From: CAYLZO01 sp964387775
GTDB taxonomy: Bacteria; Chloroflexota; Anaerolineae; JAAYZQ01
Assembly (NCBI GenBank): GCA_964387775.1
Contig: CAYLZO010000029.1
Span: 1-30,666 of the forward strand
DNA: 30,666 nucleotides
Direction of reading: 5' to 3'
Positions 15,120 through 22,398 of this stretch are shown here, one piece after another. Position 1 is the first letter of the stretch, and every line of letters starts with the position of its first letter. The notes under the pieces are model-generated. The model did no database searches, had not been told where the DNA came from, and saw only the letters and a program-made list of their open reading frames with translations. The position numbers were made by a program, and so were the translations under genes.

Positions 15120-15977
15120 TCATATTGCCAGGTCAAAGGGCAAGTCGCTGATATCCCGCAATCTTCGTCCGTTGACCAAAGTATTTAGCATGTCCATTTG
15201 GTCTTGGTTGTCGATCTGATGGATAGCTTCTATCAGTTCGGGCAAAGCGAAATGGTATACGCAGTCGAGATCCCCTGTTCCCAACGCTAGGGAGGCAATA
15301 CGTGTTGGGAGTGGTTCGGCAGTGACGGCCAAAATGTGAGGCAAATTGCCTTTTCGGTTTCGGATTAGATTCAGTGCTTCAGCCCGCGCATTCTGACTCC
15401 TGTCGCTCCGCAGGGTCCACTTGCAGGAAATGCTGGCGTGGAGAATCAGCCGGTCTCTCGCGATATTCATCTCCCGTAGTGGCGTTAACCCCGCTAGTTT
15501 GTCTGTTTTTTTTACCACGACTTTGTCTTGATTGATTTCTTCGTCAGAGACCGGCCACCTGCCAATCACAATGTCTGGCTTGATGATGTAGTCTGTTCCT
15601 AGCGATGACGCCAGTGTGTCCACCTCTTCCACGATTCTCTCCAACTCGCCCAGGTGCTCATACTGGTCGAACTCGGAAATGGGGGTTTCGATGGAATAGT
15701 GCCATTGGCCCGGGCGTAGATGCTGCAGGAGGCCAAAGGCGCTCTCCAGAAAGTCTTGGGTGGCAGCCTCAAAAAGGTTGCCAGTCGCCTGCCCTGGAAG
15801 AGGGTCATAGTTCGCCACGCAACCAAGACGCTGGACAATGCCCAGGGCTATCGCTCGGCTAGATCTATTGCCCTTGTCTGCAAAATTGGGATACTCTGTT
15901 TCCCCATCTCTTTTCAGCCTGATGATCTCCTGGCAAATACGGGAATGATAGGACTTGCGCAAATCAACGATGCTCAC
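15120..15977 (-). CDS. NgoMIV-like type II restriction endonuclease
   Basis: 285 residues, close to the roughly 286 of NgoMIV. NgoMIV cuts GCCGGC as a tetramer. Similarity I can recall runs the full length: LPGQATGNLFEA, DYIIKPDIVI, LHASISCKWTLRSDRSQNAR, GDLDCVYHFAL and a final ISDLPFDLAI. Catalytic residues in this numbering are Glu70, Asp135 (PD), Lys186 (SCK) and Glu200. The RSDR motif following the catalytic lysine is the CCGG-contacting R-(D/E)-R motif of this family, and Gln63 and Asp34 sit where NgoMIV contacts the outer G:C pair. I chose GTG 15977 because GGGAGG lies 6 nt upstream; an earlier TTG would run through that site. The methyltransferase gene ends 27 nt upstream. Predicted site GCCGGC. 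Confidence 0.93.
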   Translation of the reverse strand: MSIVDLRKSYHSRICQEIIRLKRDGETEYPNFADKGNRSSRAIALGIVQRLGCVANYDPLPGQATGNLFEAATQDFLESAFGLLQHLRPGQWHYSIETPISEFDQYEHLGELERIVEEVDTLASSLGTDYIIKPDIVIGRWPVSDEEINQDKVVVKKTDKLAGLTPLREMNIARDRLILHASISCKWTLRSDRSQNARAEALNLIRNRKGNLPHILAVTAEPLPTRIASLALGTGDLDCVYHFALPELIEAIHQIDNQDQMDMLNTLVNGRRLRDISDLPFDLAI

Positions 15978-16004
15978 CACTGACCTCCCCAAGCAAAATC
16001 GGCC

Positions 16005-17420
16005 TCAGTTTGTGGGCTTGTAAAACCCAATGACGTATTCTTCGTGCATGCGCTGCTGGATCTGAGATTCTGCGTCAACTTTGGCTCCCGCCGGCATCAT
16101 CCTTCGGTCACGATCCAGGTGCCGGATTCCGATCCGTGGCACATCGAAGCCGATGGCTCGGCCAATGTCTGCCAGACAGGTGTGTGTTTTGGTGTCTTTG
16201 CCCCGCATCGTGGAGCTGCCTACAACCACGATTGCGGCTTTGCCGGGCTTCAAGATTCGAAACATCTCGCGCAGAATTCGGGTCGATTCCGAGTAGTAGC
16301 GGTGCAATACCTGTCCCCGCTTTTCGTCCACACTCGCGACGTCGGAAACCACCTCTGCAGCTTTGTCAGGCAGCACTTCGTAGTCTATCCCCGTTACAGC
16401 TTCCCCGCCAATGTACTCTTTGCGCTTCTGTCCGAGCTCATCGATTGGATGTCCCATCCAAACCAGAGAGAACTTGTGGGCTCGCATGTAGTCGATGGCA
16501 TTGGCCGCATAGGGTGGAGAGGTGACGATCAAATCCACGGATTCTTCTTCAAGGGGCAAACTCTGGGCGTCGCCGAAGGAGACTTGTGGCTGAATCGATC
16601 CAACGCCAACCTTGTGTAGGCCCTCCAGGTTCTGCCTGAATCGTTTTTCGAATTCCTCAAGAGGTGAGCGCAAGGTTTTGGTCAGGAATTTAACCCGAGA
16701 GGAAGGACTATCAGCCAAGTCTTTTCCCAAGATGATATCACCCTCTAAGGAGTACACGACCTTTGCCCGATGGGGTCGAGTGTGAGCGAGATCAAAGGCC
16801 AGAGAAACGCCACTCGACTTGGTGATGATGATTGCAGAGAAAACCAGTTGGAAAAACGCCCGGATGGCCTCGTCTTCGAGTTTCTCTATTTCCGTTATGA
16901 GCGCCAGCAATTCAATCTGCGTTTCAGCGGCAAACCAATAGTCAACGAATTGTCGCGACTTGGCATCCAGTCGATCCGTCAACTGTTCTTTGAGCTCCCT
17001 GTGTCTTTTAGCTACTGTGTTCTTCGCCCCATTCAGTATCTCACTTCCCAGGTGAGCTACTTGCTCGATATCCAGTGGTGTGACCTTCACCCTGGAAACC
17101 AGAAGGGCAAGGGGATCGATGTCGAACCCGATCGCACGGCGCCCGGATAGATATGCCTCCACGATTGTAGTGCCAGATCCTACCATTGGGTCGAGGATGA
17201 TGTCTTCTTTCTCAGTCAATCCAAGAATGAATATACGGGGTAGCTGAGGCGGAAACTTGGCTGGAAACGAGTGGAAGTTGTGTGATGCGTACCCGCTGCC
17301 CTGCTCGTGAAAATCCAGGTCTTGAGATAGAAGTGTATCCAATCTCTCAAGATAGGTCCCAGTGATGTTTTCCTGCCTAGTATGTTCAATTGGCAAACGT
17401 AACTGATGAACAAATGCCAT
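16005..17420 (-). CDS. DNA amino-methyltransferase of the restriction-modification pair
   Basis: 471 residues. An N-terminal SHNFHSFPAKF motif (46-56) is typical of N4-cytosine/N6-adenine methylases. The SAM-binding motif I DPMVGSGTT is at 77-85 and the catalytic motif TSPPY at 300-304, giving motif order I then IV with about 215 residues between them that probably hold the target-recognition region. TSPPY suggests N4-cytosine methylation; adenine methylation is not excluded. It would protect host GCCGGC sites from the adjacent endonuclease. AAGGA lies about 7 nt before the ATG. Composition is visibly less GC-rich than its neighbours, consistent with transfer. No controller (C) protein gene is present. 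Confidence 0.92.
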   Translation of the reverse strand: MAFVHQLRLPIEHTRQENITGTYLERLDTLLSQDLDFHEQGSGYASHNFHSFPAKFPPQLPRIFILGLTEKEDIILDPMVGSGTTIVEAYLSGRRAIGFDIDPLALLVSRVKVTPLDIEQVAHLGSEILNGAKNTVAKRHRELKEQLTDRLDAKSRQFVDYWFAAETQIELLALITEIEKLEDEAIRAFFQLVFSAIIITKSSGVSLAFDLAHTRPHRAKVVYSLEGDIILGKDLADSPSSRVKFLTKTLRSPLEEFEKRFRQNLEGLHKVGVGSIQPQVSFGDAQSLPLEEESVDLIVTSPPYAANAIDYMRAHKFSLVWMGHPIDELGQKRKEYIGGEAVTGIDYEVLPDKAAEVVSDVASVDEKRGQVLHRYYSESTRILREMFRILKPGKAAIVVVGSSTMRGKDTKTHTCLADIGRAIGFDVPRIGIRHLDRDRRMMPAGAKVDAESQIQQRMHEEYVIGFYKPTN

Positions 17421-17470
17421 GAAATCCTTCCGTTAGATGAAATCCGACAAGTTAAGGGAGTGCGGAAGTA

Positions 17471-17941
17471 CTACGCCAGCACCCGCCGCACAAACCCCAA
17501 CGCCCGCTCCGCCAGCCAATCCCCCATCTCCGCCGCCGGGCCGTCGTAGTGGACCGTCTCGTCCAGCACGTCCTGCCCGGTGTTGAGGGCCAGGTGCACG
17601 GTTTCCTGCACCGTCTCGGCCTCGACGGGCAGGGGCATGGCCCACACGGCCAGGCACCAGCCCACGCCCAAAAAGTCGCGGCCCTCCCGCGCCGCCGCCC
17701 GGGCGGCCTTGGCCGAAAAATCGCCGGCCGACTTGAACTGCTGCCAGGGCAGCCCCAGGAAGTCGATGGCCTCCTCTACCGTGGCCACCGTCAGGCTGTT
17801 GCCCAGCACCAGCGGCCCGTACTCGGTGTCAAAGAGGCGGTGCCCGACGACGCCCCCGGTGCCACATTCTATCGTGCCCAGGCTCACCTCCCGCTCGGCC
17901 AACCCGGAAGCCACCGCCTCTGCTACAGACCCTTCGTTCAT
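17471..17941 (-). CDS. Divergent CinA C-terminal-domain-like protein
   Basis: 156 residues. The stretch LGTIECGTGGVVGHRLF (about 21-37) aligns with the AESCTGG motif of the CinA C-terminal domain (nicotinamide-nucleotide amidohydrolase, PncC family), followed by a GPLVLGNSLTVA segment like the usual FxGGxVAY. The later TGIAGP loop is not recognisable; LGVGWCLAVWAMPLP occupies the place. It may be a catalytically altered paralogue. It follows nrdR by 44 bp on the same strand and is probably co-transcribed. The ribosome site (GAGAGAG) abuts the ATG and is weak. Confidence 0.65.
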   Translation of the reverse strand: MNEGSVAEAVASGLAEREVSLGTIECGTGGVVGHRLFDTEYGPLVLGNSLTVATVEEAIDFLGLPWQQFKSAGDFSAKAARAAAREGRDFLGVGWCLAVWAMPLPVEAETVQETVHLALNTGQDVLDETVHYDGPAAEMGDWLAERALGFVRRVLA

Positions 17942-17949
17942 CTCTCTCG

Positions 17950-17984
17950 CCCGATTCCTGATACCCGATTTCCTGATCCCCGAC
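17950..17984. repeat. Heptad array (CCCGATT-type) after nrdR
   Basis: Five 7-bp units: CCCGATT, CCTGATA, CCCGATT, TCCTGAT, CCCCGAC. It begins one base past the nrdR stop codon (minus strand) and fills most of the 44-bp gap to the CinA-like gene. Confidence 0.65.
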
Positions 17985-17985
17985 C

Positions 17986-18477
17986 CTAAATGTCCAGCTT
18001 CATCTGCGCCTTCAAGATCGCCTCCCGGTGGCGGCGCTCCAGCAGCTCTTCGATCTCGTCGGCCAGGTCCTCGACGTCGGCGAACTGGCGGTAGATGGTC
18101 GCAAAGCGGATGTAGGCCACCTCGTCCAGCTTGCGCAGGTTCTGCATGACCATCTCACCGATCTCGCGGCTGGTCACCTCGCGGTTGCCGCGGTGGTAAA
18201 GTTCACTCTCGATGCTGCTGACCAGCTCTTCGATGGTCTCCGTTTCGATGGGCCGCTTGCCGCAGGCGATCTGGACCCCACGGAGGATTTTTTCTCGTTC
18301 AAAGGGCTCGCGCCGCCCGTCGCTCTTGACGACCCGCAGGCGCAGCGGGGCCACCCGTTCGTACGTCGTAAAGCGCCGCTCGCAGTCCTGGCATTCACGG
18401 CGACGGCGGATGCTGCTCTCGGAACTGCGGGTGTCGATCACGCGCGAATCGGTCGAGCCACAGAAAGGACAGTTCAT
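17986..18477 (-). CDS. nrdR: Transcriptional repressor NrdR
   Basis: 163 residues, typical NrdR. The N-terminal zinc ribbon has Cys3, Cys6, Cys29 and Cys32 (CPFC, ECQDC). The ATP-cone domain runs from about residue 49 to 139 (VVKSDGRREPFEREKILRGV and following). NrdR senses (d)ATP through the ATP cone and represses ribonucleotide reductase operons, so it is the natural regulator of nrdJ 3 kb downstream. A GGGGTGG site precedes the ATG. The leader is about 207 nt and structured (see 18478-18684). Confidence 0.97.
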   Translation of the reverse strand: MNCPFCGSTDSRVIDTRSSESSIRRRRECQDCERRFTTYERVAPLRLRVVKSDGRREPFEREKILRGVQIACGKRPIETETIEELVSSIESELYHRGNREVTSREIGEMVMQNLRKLDEVAYIRFATIYRQFADVEDLADEIEELLERRHREAILKAQMKLDI

Positions 18478-18684
18478 CGTTCCACCCCATTGGATCTTGG
18501 CTAGTACACGAGCGCCCTGTGCTCCGTTGCCGAAAAGGGCAAAAACCTCGGAGACGGTTCATCGCCCCTTCTCTTCTACGAGGCTCCGAAACCTCCCTTG
18601 ACAGCTTTGAAACCCCGTCAGGCCCAAAGCCTTGACGCTACATTTCGTGGTTAATTGGGCTTTGCCTACAAGATATGGTAGGCG
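18478..18684 (-). ncRNA. Long structured leader of nrdR
   Basis: Predicted start near 18684. In transcript order: a perfect 6-bp hairpin GCCTAC/GTAGGC, then a helix CAAAGCC/GGCTTTG, then CCTCG/CGAGG (18546-18550 with 18579-18583) followed by TTTTTG. An alternative helix CGGAG/CTCCG (18549-18553 with 18584-18588) would exclude the previous one. The arrangement looks like an attenuator or regulatory RNA, but it matches no riboswitch I know. Confidence 0.35.
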
Positions 18685-18690
18685 GGAAGT

Positions 18691-18719
18691 ACTATACCAC
18701 AAACCCTCCCAGATTGCAA
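18691..18719 (-). promoter_or_regulatory. Predicted nrdR promoter
   Basis: On the minus strand, -35 TTGCAA (18714-18719), a 17-bp spacer ending in TGG, and -10 TATAGT (18691-18696). Confidence 0.65.
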
Positions 18720-18796
18720 GACCTGGGCCAGGGATTCCAGGCGGATCGGGGCAATTTTAACCTTGGGTTCGAGGCAGGGGTTCGGGCCGAAAAGGC

Positions 18797-18825
18797 CTCG
18801 CCCCCTCTCGTCGAGAGGGGGCGAG
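18797..18825 (-). terminator. Probable terminator downstream of ftsZ
   Basis: Perfect 14-bp inverted repeat (18797-18810 and 18812-18825) around one central base, followed on the minus strand by GCCTTTTC. It is about 225 nt past the ftsZ stop. The rest of the gap 18826-19049 shows no gene or clear signal on either strand. Confidence 0.6.
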
Positions 18826-19049
18826 CAGGATGCGATAGCCCTGGAAGGGCGGCTGGCGAGCAGCGGTCTAGGTTGCCGCCCGGGCAGGCATGGAGAGAGG
18901 ATGCCTCCCTCGGGCAGTCCCTACCGGAAGCGACCGCTGGCAACTGTCAGGTCTTGGTCGACATGCAGGCTCCAATGTCCCAGGTGGGAACCTGGGAATG
19001 CTATTCAACTATGAACCGCGAACGGCAAAATAGCCGCCTCGAGCCGGGT

Positions 19050-20171
19050 TTAGCTGCGCTTGCGCAAGAACGCCGGGATGTCCAGGTTCTCGCTGTCCAG
19101 CGTGCGCGTCGGGAAATCGGTGACGGGGATGGCCCGGTCCGAAATCCTGGGCTGCGCCGTCGGCACGCTGGCCCGCTGCGGCGTCCGGATCGGCCGCTGC
19201 TGGTCGGCGGCGTCAAAGCCGGTGGCGATGACGGTGATGCGGATCTTGTCCTCCATCGCCTCGTCAATCACCGCGCCAAAGATGATGTTCACCTCGGGAT
19301 GCGCCGTCTTGCGGATGATCTCGGCCGCCTCGTTGACCTCAAAGAGGGACATGTCCGGGCCGCCGGTCACGTTAAAGAGGATGCCCCGGGCGCCGTCGAT
19401 GGTCACGTCCAGCAGCGAGCTGGCGATGGCCTTTTCCGCCGCCTCGACGGCCTTGTTCTCGCCCTCGCCCCGGCCGATGGCCATCAGCGCCGCCCCGCCT
19501 TCGGCCATGATCGACCGCACGTCGGCAAAGTCGAGGTTGATGAGGCCCGGCACCGTGATCAGCTCCGAGATGCCCTGGATGCCCTGGCGCAGCACGTCGT
19601 CGGCCACGCGAAAGGCTTCCTGCATGCTGGCTCGTTTGTCCACGATCTCGAGCAGGCGGTCGTTGGGGATGGCGATGAGGGTATCGACCTGCTCCTTGAG
19701 CTTTCCGATGCCCTCCTCGGCCACCTTTTTGCGGCGGCTGCCCTCGAAGGTGAAGGGCTTGGTGACGACGCCGATGGTCAGTGCCCCCGTCTCCTTGGCG
19801 ATGTGGGCGATGATCGGCGCGCTGCCGGTGCCCGTGCCGCCGCCCATGCCGGCCGTGATGAACACCATGTCGGCACCGTTGATGACCTCGTACAGGTCGT
19901 CGCTCGACTCCTCGGCGGCCTTTTCCCCGATCTCGGGGTTGCCGCCCGAGCCGAGCCCCTTGGTCAGCTTGTCGCCGATGCGCACCCGATTGGGCGCCTC
20001 CGAGAGCATCAGCGCCTGGGCGTCGGTGTTCACGGCCGTGAACTCGACACCGCGCAGACCCTCCTCGATCATCCGGTTGACGGCGTTGCTCCCGCCGCCC
20101 CCCACGCCGAGGACTTTGATCCGGGCAAAGTTCTCCACGTCGGGCATCAGTTCTCTCTGTTGTCGCTGCAT
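19050..20171 (-). CDS. ftsZ: Cell division protein FtsZ
   Basis: 373 residues. This tubulin-like GTPase polymerises into the Z ring at midcell. The GTP-binding signature GGGTGTGSAP is at 110-119, with GVGGGGSNAVNRM at 22-34 and the T7-loop GLINLDFADVRS. A poorly conserved linker follows about residue 320, then the conserved tail DIPAFLRKR, which binds FtsA and other partners. The start has GGGAGGTAA about 7 nt upstream, with ATG 20171 chosen. ftsA lies upstream, but a four-helix-bundle gene flanked by inverted heptad arrays interrupts the usual ftsA-ftsZ pairing. Confidence 0.98.
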   Translation of the reverse strand: MQRQQRELMPDVENFARIKVLGVGGGGSNAVNRMIEEGLRGVEFTAVNTDAQALMLSEAPNRVRIGDKLTKGLGSGGNPEIGEKAAEESSDDLYEVINGADMVFITAGMGGGTGTGSAPIIAHIAKETGALTIGVVTKPFTFEGSRRKKVAEEGIGKLKEQVDTLIAIPNDRLLEIVDKRASMQEAFRVADDVLRQGIQGISELITVPGLINLDFADVRSIMAEGGAALMAIGRGEGENKAVEAAEKAIASSLLDVTIDGARGILFNVTGGPDMSLFEVNEAAEIIRKTAHPEVNIIFGAVIDEAMEDKIRITVIATGFDAADQQRPIRTPQRASVPTAQPRISDRAIPVTDFPTRTLDSENLDIPAFLRKRS

Positions 20172-20199
20172 GTCTGTTACCTCCCTTTCTTTGAGCTGA

Positions 20200-20248
20200 C
20201 AGCTGTCAGCTGTCAGCCGTCAACTTTCAGCTTTCAGCTATCAGCCTT
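20200..20248. repeat. Left heptad array (CAGCNNT), flanks the four-helix-bundle gene
   Basis: Seven consecutive 7-bp units of CAGCNNT type (one is CAACTTT) on the plus strand. The array supplies the last codons and the TGA stop (20234-20236) of the four-helix-bundle gene. Confidence 0.85.
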
Positions 20249-20593
20249 GAGCTTTTTGATGAGTCCTGTGAGCATCCGTTTTATTTCGATTACTGCCTCG
20301 GCGAGTGTCTTGTGGGTCTCGTCTGGCAGGAGGCCCAGGTCTCGCGACAAAAGCAGTTGATATTCCAGTTCGCTGGCCGAGCCCATGGCGATTTGGAGGA
20401 AGCGAGCGAACTCGGTTGCGCCGCTCCGTCCACAGCCCTCGGCAATATTCGACGGGATCGAGACGCTGGCCCGCCGCATTTGGCTCGTCAAGCCGTACCG
20501 CTCCGCTCCAGGAAACGAAGCCGTAGCCCGGTACACGCCCAGAGCCAACCGGTGACTCTTCTCCCAAACCTTATACCTCCGAAAATCCCTCAC
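20234..20593 (-). CDS. Four-helix-bundle protein (23S rRNA intervening-sequence protein family)
   Basis: 119 residues matching the S23/IVP four-helix-bundle family (TIGR02436-type): FRRYKVWEKSHRLALGVY, then YGLTSQMRRASVSIPSNIAEG, then EFARFLQIAMGSASELEYQ. The family was first seen encoded in intervening sequences of 23S rRNA genes, and relatives accompany diversity-generating retroelements (Avd); its cellular function is unknown. GTG 20593 has GGGAG 7 nt upstream. The gene lies between ftsA and ftsZ, flanked by inverted heptad arrays that reach into its own stop codon and abut the ftsA stop, so it looks like an inserted cassette. It keeps the operon orientation. Confidence 0.92.
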   Translation of the reverse strand: MRDFRRYKVWEKSHRLALGVYRATASFPGAERYGLTSQMRRASVSIPSNIAEGCGRSGATEFARFLQIAMGSASELEYQLLLSRDLGLLPDETHKTLAEAVIEIKRMLTGLIKKLKADS

Positions 20594-20612
20594 GCTCGTT
20601 CTCCCATGCCTC

Positions 20613-20667
20613 CAAGCTGACGGCTGACGGCTGATAGCTGAAAGCTGACGGCTGATAGCTGTTAGCT
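20613..20667. repeat. Right heptad array (ANNGCTG), inverted relative to the left array
   Basis: About eight 7-bp units, reading CAGCNNT on the minus strand. With the array at 20200-20248 it forms an inverted pair around the four-helix-bundle gene. Its last two bases are shared with the TAG stop of ftsA. Confidence 0.85.
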
Positions 20668-21901
20668 ATCCCGGCAGAAAGGCTCTAAACCAATCCCGCA
20701 CCCGCCGCCAGAACAGGCTCGGCGGCCGCTTGGGGCCAGGCTCCGGCTCGCCGGTCCGCCCGTGGCGCCTCCCCCACAGCAGCAGGCCCACGGAGGTGGC
20801 GTAGGCCGGGCTTTCCAGCACGTCGGTCAGCCCCTGCAAAGAGTGGGGCACGCCGACGCGCACCGGCAGGTCCAGCACGCGGCCGGCCAGGTCCTTGAAC
20901 CCGGCCAGCTCCGCCGAGCCGCCGCACAGCACCAGGCCCGCCGCCAGCAGGCCGTCGTAGCCCGAGCGCTTGACCTCGCGCAGGACGAGGGTCAGGATCT
21001 CTTCGGCCCGGGCCTCCAGTACCTCGGCCAGGTGCGTGCGCGAGATCGTCTCCCGCGCCCCGTCGCCAAAGGACGTGACCTCGATCAACTCGTCGGTCGG
21101 GATCGAGGCCGGCAGGGCGTGGCCGTACTGGATCTTGAGCTCCTCGGCGGTGGTAAAGGGCGTGCGCAGCCCCACCGCCACGTCGCGGGTCAGGTGCTCG
21201 CCGCCCGTTTGCAGCACCAGGGTGTGCCAGATGCTGCCCTCGATGAAAATGCCGATGTCGGTCGTGCCCCCCCCGATGTCGGCCAGCACGACGCCCATCT
21301 CCCGCTCCGACGACGTCAGCACCGCTTCGCCCGAAGCGAGGGGTTGCAGGATCAGGTCGTCGATCCGCACCCCGGCCTCGCGCACGCACTTGACCAGGTT
21401 GCTCACCGACGTCGAAGCGCCCGTCACAATGTGGGCCTCGACCTCCAGGCGGATGCCCTCCATGCCGACGGGGTCCTTGACGCCCTCCTGGCCGTCCACC
21501 ACGTAACCCCGGGGGATGGTGTGGATAATCTCCCGGTTGTGGGGGATGGCGATGGCCCGCGCCGCGTCCAGCGCCCGCTCGATGTCGTACTCGCTGATGC
21601 CCCGGCCCTGCGAGATGCCGACCACGCCCCGGCTGTTGATGGCCGAGATGTGCCCGCCGCCCACCGAGACGTAGGCCCGGGCGATCTCGTAGCCCGAGAT
21701 GCGCTCGGCCTTTTGGACCGAGGCCCGGATCGAGTCGGTGGCCTCGTGGACGTTGACGACGACGCCCTTGCGCAACCCGCGCGAAGGCGCCACGCCCACA
21801 CCGATGATGCGCAGTTGCCCATCCTCGTGAGTCTCGCCCACGAGGGTGCAAATCTTGGTGGTTCCGACGTCAATGCCGACGATCGTTTTCGGTTCAGTCA
21901 C
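20666..21901 (-). CDS. ftsA: Cell division protein FtsA
   Basis: 411 residues, actin-like ATPase that tethers FtsZ to the membrane. Phosphate-binding segments GIDVGTTK (9-16) and DIGGGTTDIGIF are present, as is the SHS2 region (about 80-165). The C-terminal helix FWRRVRDWFRAFLP is amphipathic, as needed for membrane attachment. The start is GTG 21901 with GGAAGAG about 11 nt upstream. A decamer-repeat array lies upstream in the 134-bp gap to the sbp gene. Downstream is the four-helix-bundle cassette. Confidence 0.97.
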   Translation of the reverse strand: MTEPKTIVGIDVGTTKICTLVGETHEDGQLRIIGVGVAPSRGLRKGVVVNVHEATDSIRASVQKAERISGYEIARAYVSVGGGHISAINSRGVVGISQGRGISEYDIERALDAARAIAIPHNREIIHTIPRGYVVDGQEGVKDPVGMEGIRLEVEAHIVTGASTSVSNLVKCVREAGVRIDDLILQPLASGEAVLTSSEREMGVVLADIGGGTTDIGIFIEGSIWHTLVLQTGGEHLTRDVAVGLRTPFTTAEELKIQYGHALPASIPTDELIEVTSFGDGARETISRTHLAEVLEARAEEILTLVLREVKRSGYDGLLAAGLVLCGGSAELAGFKDLAGRVLDLPVRVGVPHSLQGLTDVLESPAYATSVGLLLWGRRHGRTGEPEPGPKRPPSLFWRRVRDWFRAFLPG

Positions 21902-21973
21902 GCTACTGTCTCTTCCGTCTGCTGGGTGTTTCTATTAGAGTTGTTGCTGAACAAGCCGGGCAGTTCTCAGGCC

Positions 21974-22028
21974 GCTGATGAACGCTGATGAACGCTGATA
22001 TCTGCGAAAATCTGCGTTAATCTGCGTC
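21974..22028. repeat. Decamer repeats (GCTGATGAAC / AATCTGCGNN)
   Basis: Tandem units with a 10-bp period: two GCTGATGAAC, then GCTGATATCT, then three AATCTGCG-type units. It lies 7 bp beyond the stop of the sbp gene (minus strand). I recall the AATCTGCG motif as a common dispersed repeat in environmental genomes. Confidence 0.75.
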
Positions 22029-22035
22029 CTATCCT

Positions 22036-22395
22036 TTATTCGGCAACAAGTCTATTCTTGAGAATCCGGGCCAGGATCTGCCGCCGGATGATGGCCAGGT
22101 TGTTGAAAACTCGCACGCCAAAGGCCACGATGGCGGCGATGTAGAGCTCAACCCCCAGGCGGTCGCCCAGGTAGGTCAGGCCGCCGGCCAGCAGGATGTT
22201 GGCGAAAAAGCCGCTCAAAAAGATGCGGTTGTCGAATTCGCCCGCCAGCTCGGCGCGGGCGGCGCCCAGCACCGAGTCGAGGGCGGCCAGGATGGCCATG
22301 GCCGTGTAACGCGAATACTCGGCCGGGATGTTGAGCGAGAGGACCGCGCCCAGCGCCAGCCCCACGATCAGGCCCAGGACGGCCAGCCACCACAT
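22036..22395 (-). CDS. sbp: Small basic family protein Sbp (DUF1290)
   Basis: 119 residues with three hydrophobic helices (about 1-22, 58-78 and 82-95). The core NIPAEYSRYTAMAILAALDSVLGAARA, cut by family pattern into IPAEYSRYTAMAIL and DSVLGA, is diagnostic for the DUF1290 small basic protein, an integral membrane protein usually encoded between ftsQ and ftsA in Gram-positive and Chloroflexota division clusters. Exact function is unknown. It starts 3 nt after the ftsQ stop, so translation is probably coupled. Confidence 0.92.
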   Translation of the reverse strand: MWWLAVLGLIVGLALGAVLSLNIPAEYSRYTAMAILAALDSVLGAARAELAGEFDNRIFLSGFFANILLAGGLTYLGDRLGVELYIAAIVAFGVRVFNNLAIIRRQILARILKNRLVAE

Positions 22396-22398
22396 GAC

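Noticed and set aside
15978..15992. TTG start of the endonuclease
   Set aside because: The GGGAGG ribosome site lies within this extension, 6 nt before GTG 15977, and the shorter form matches the NgoMIV length.
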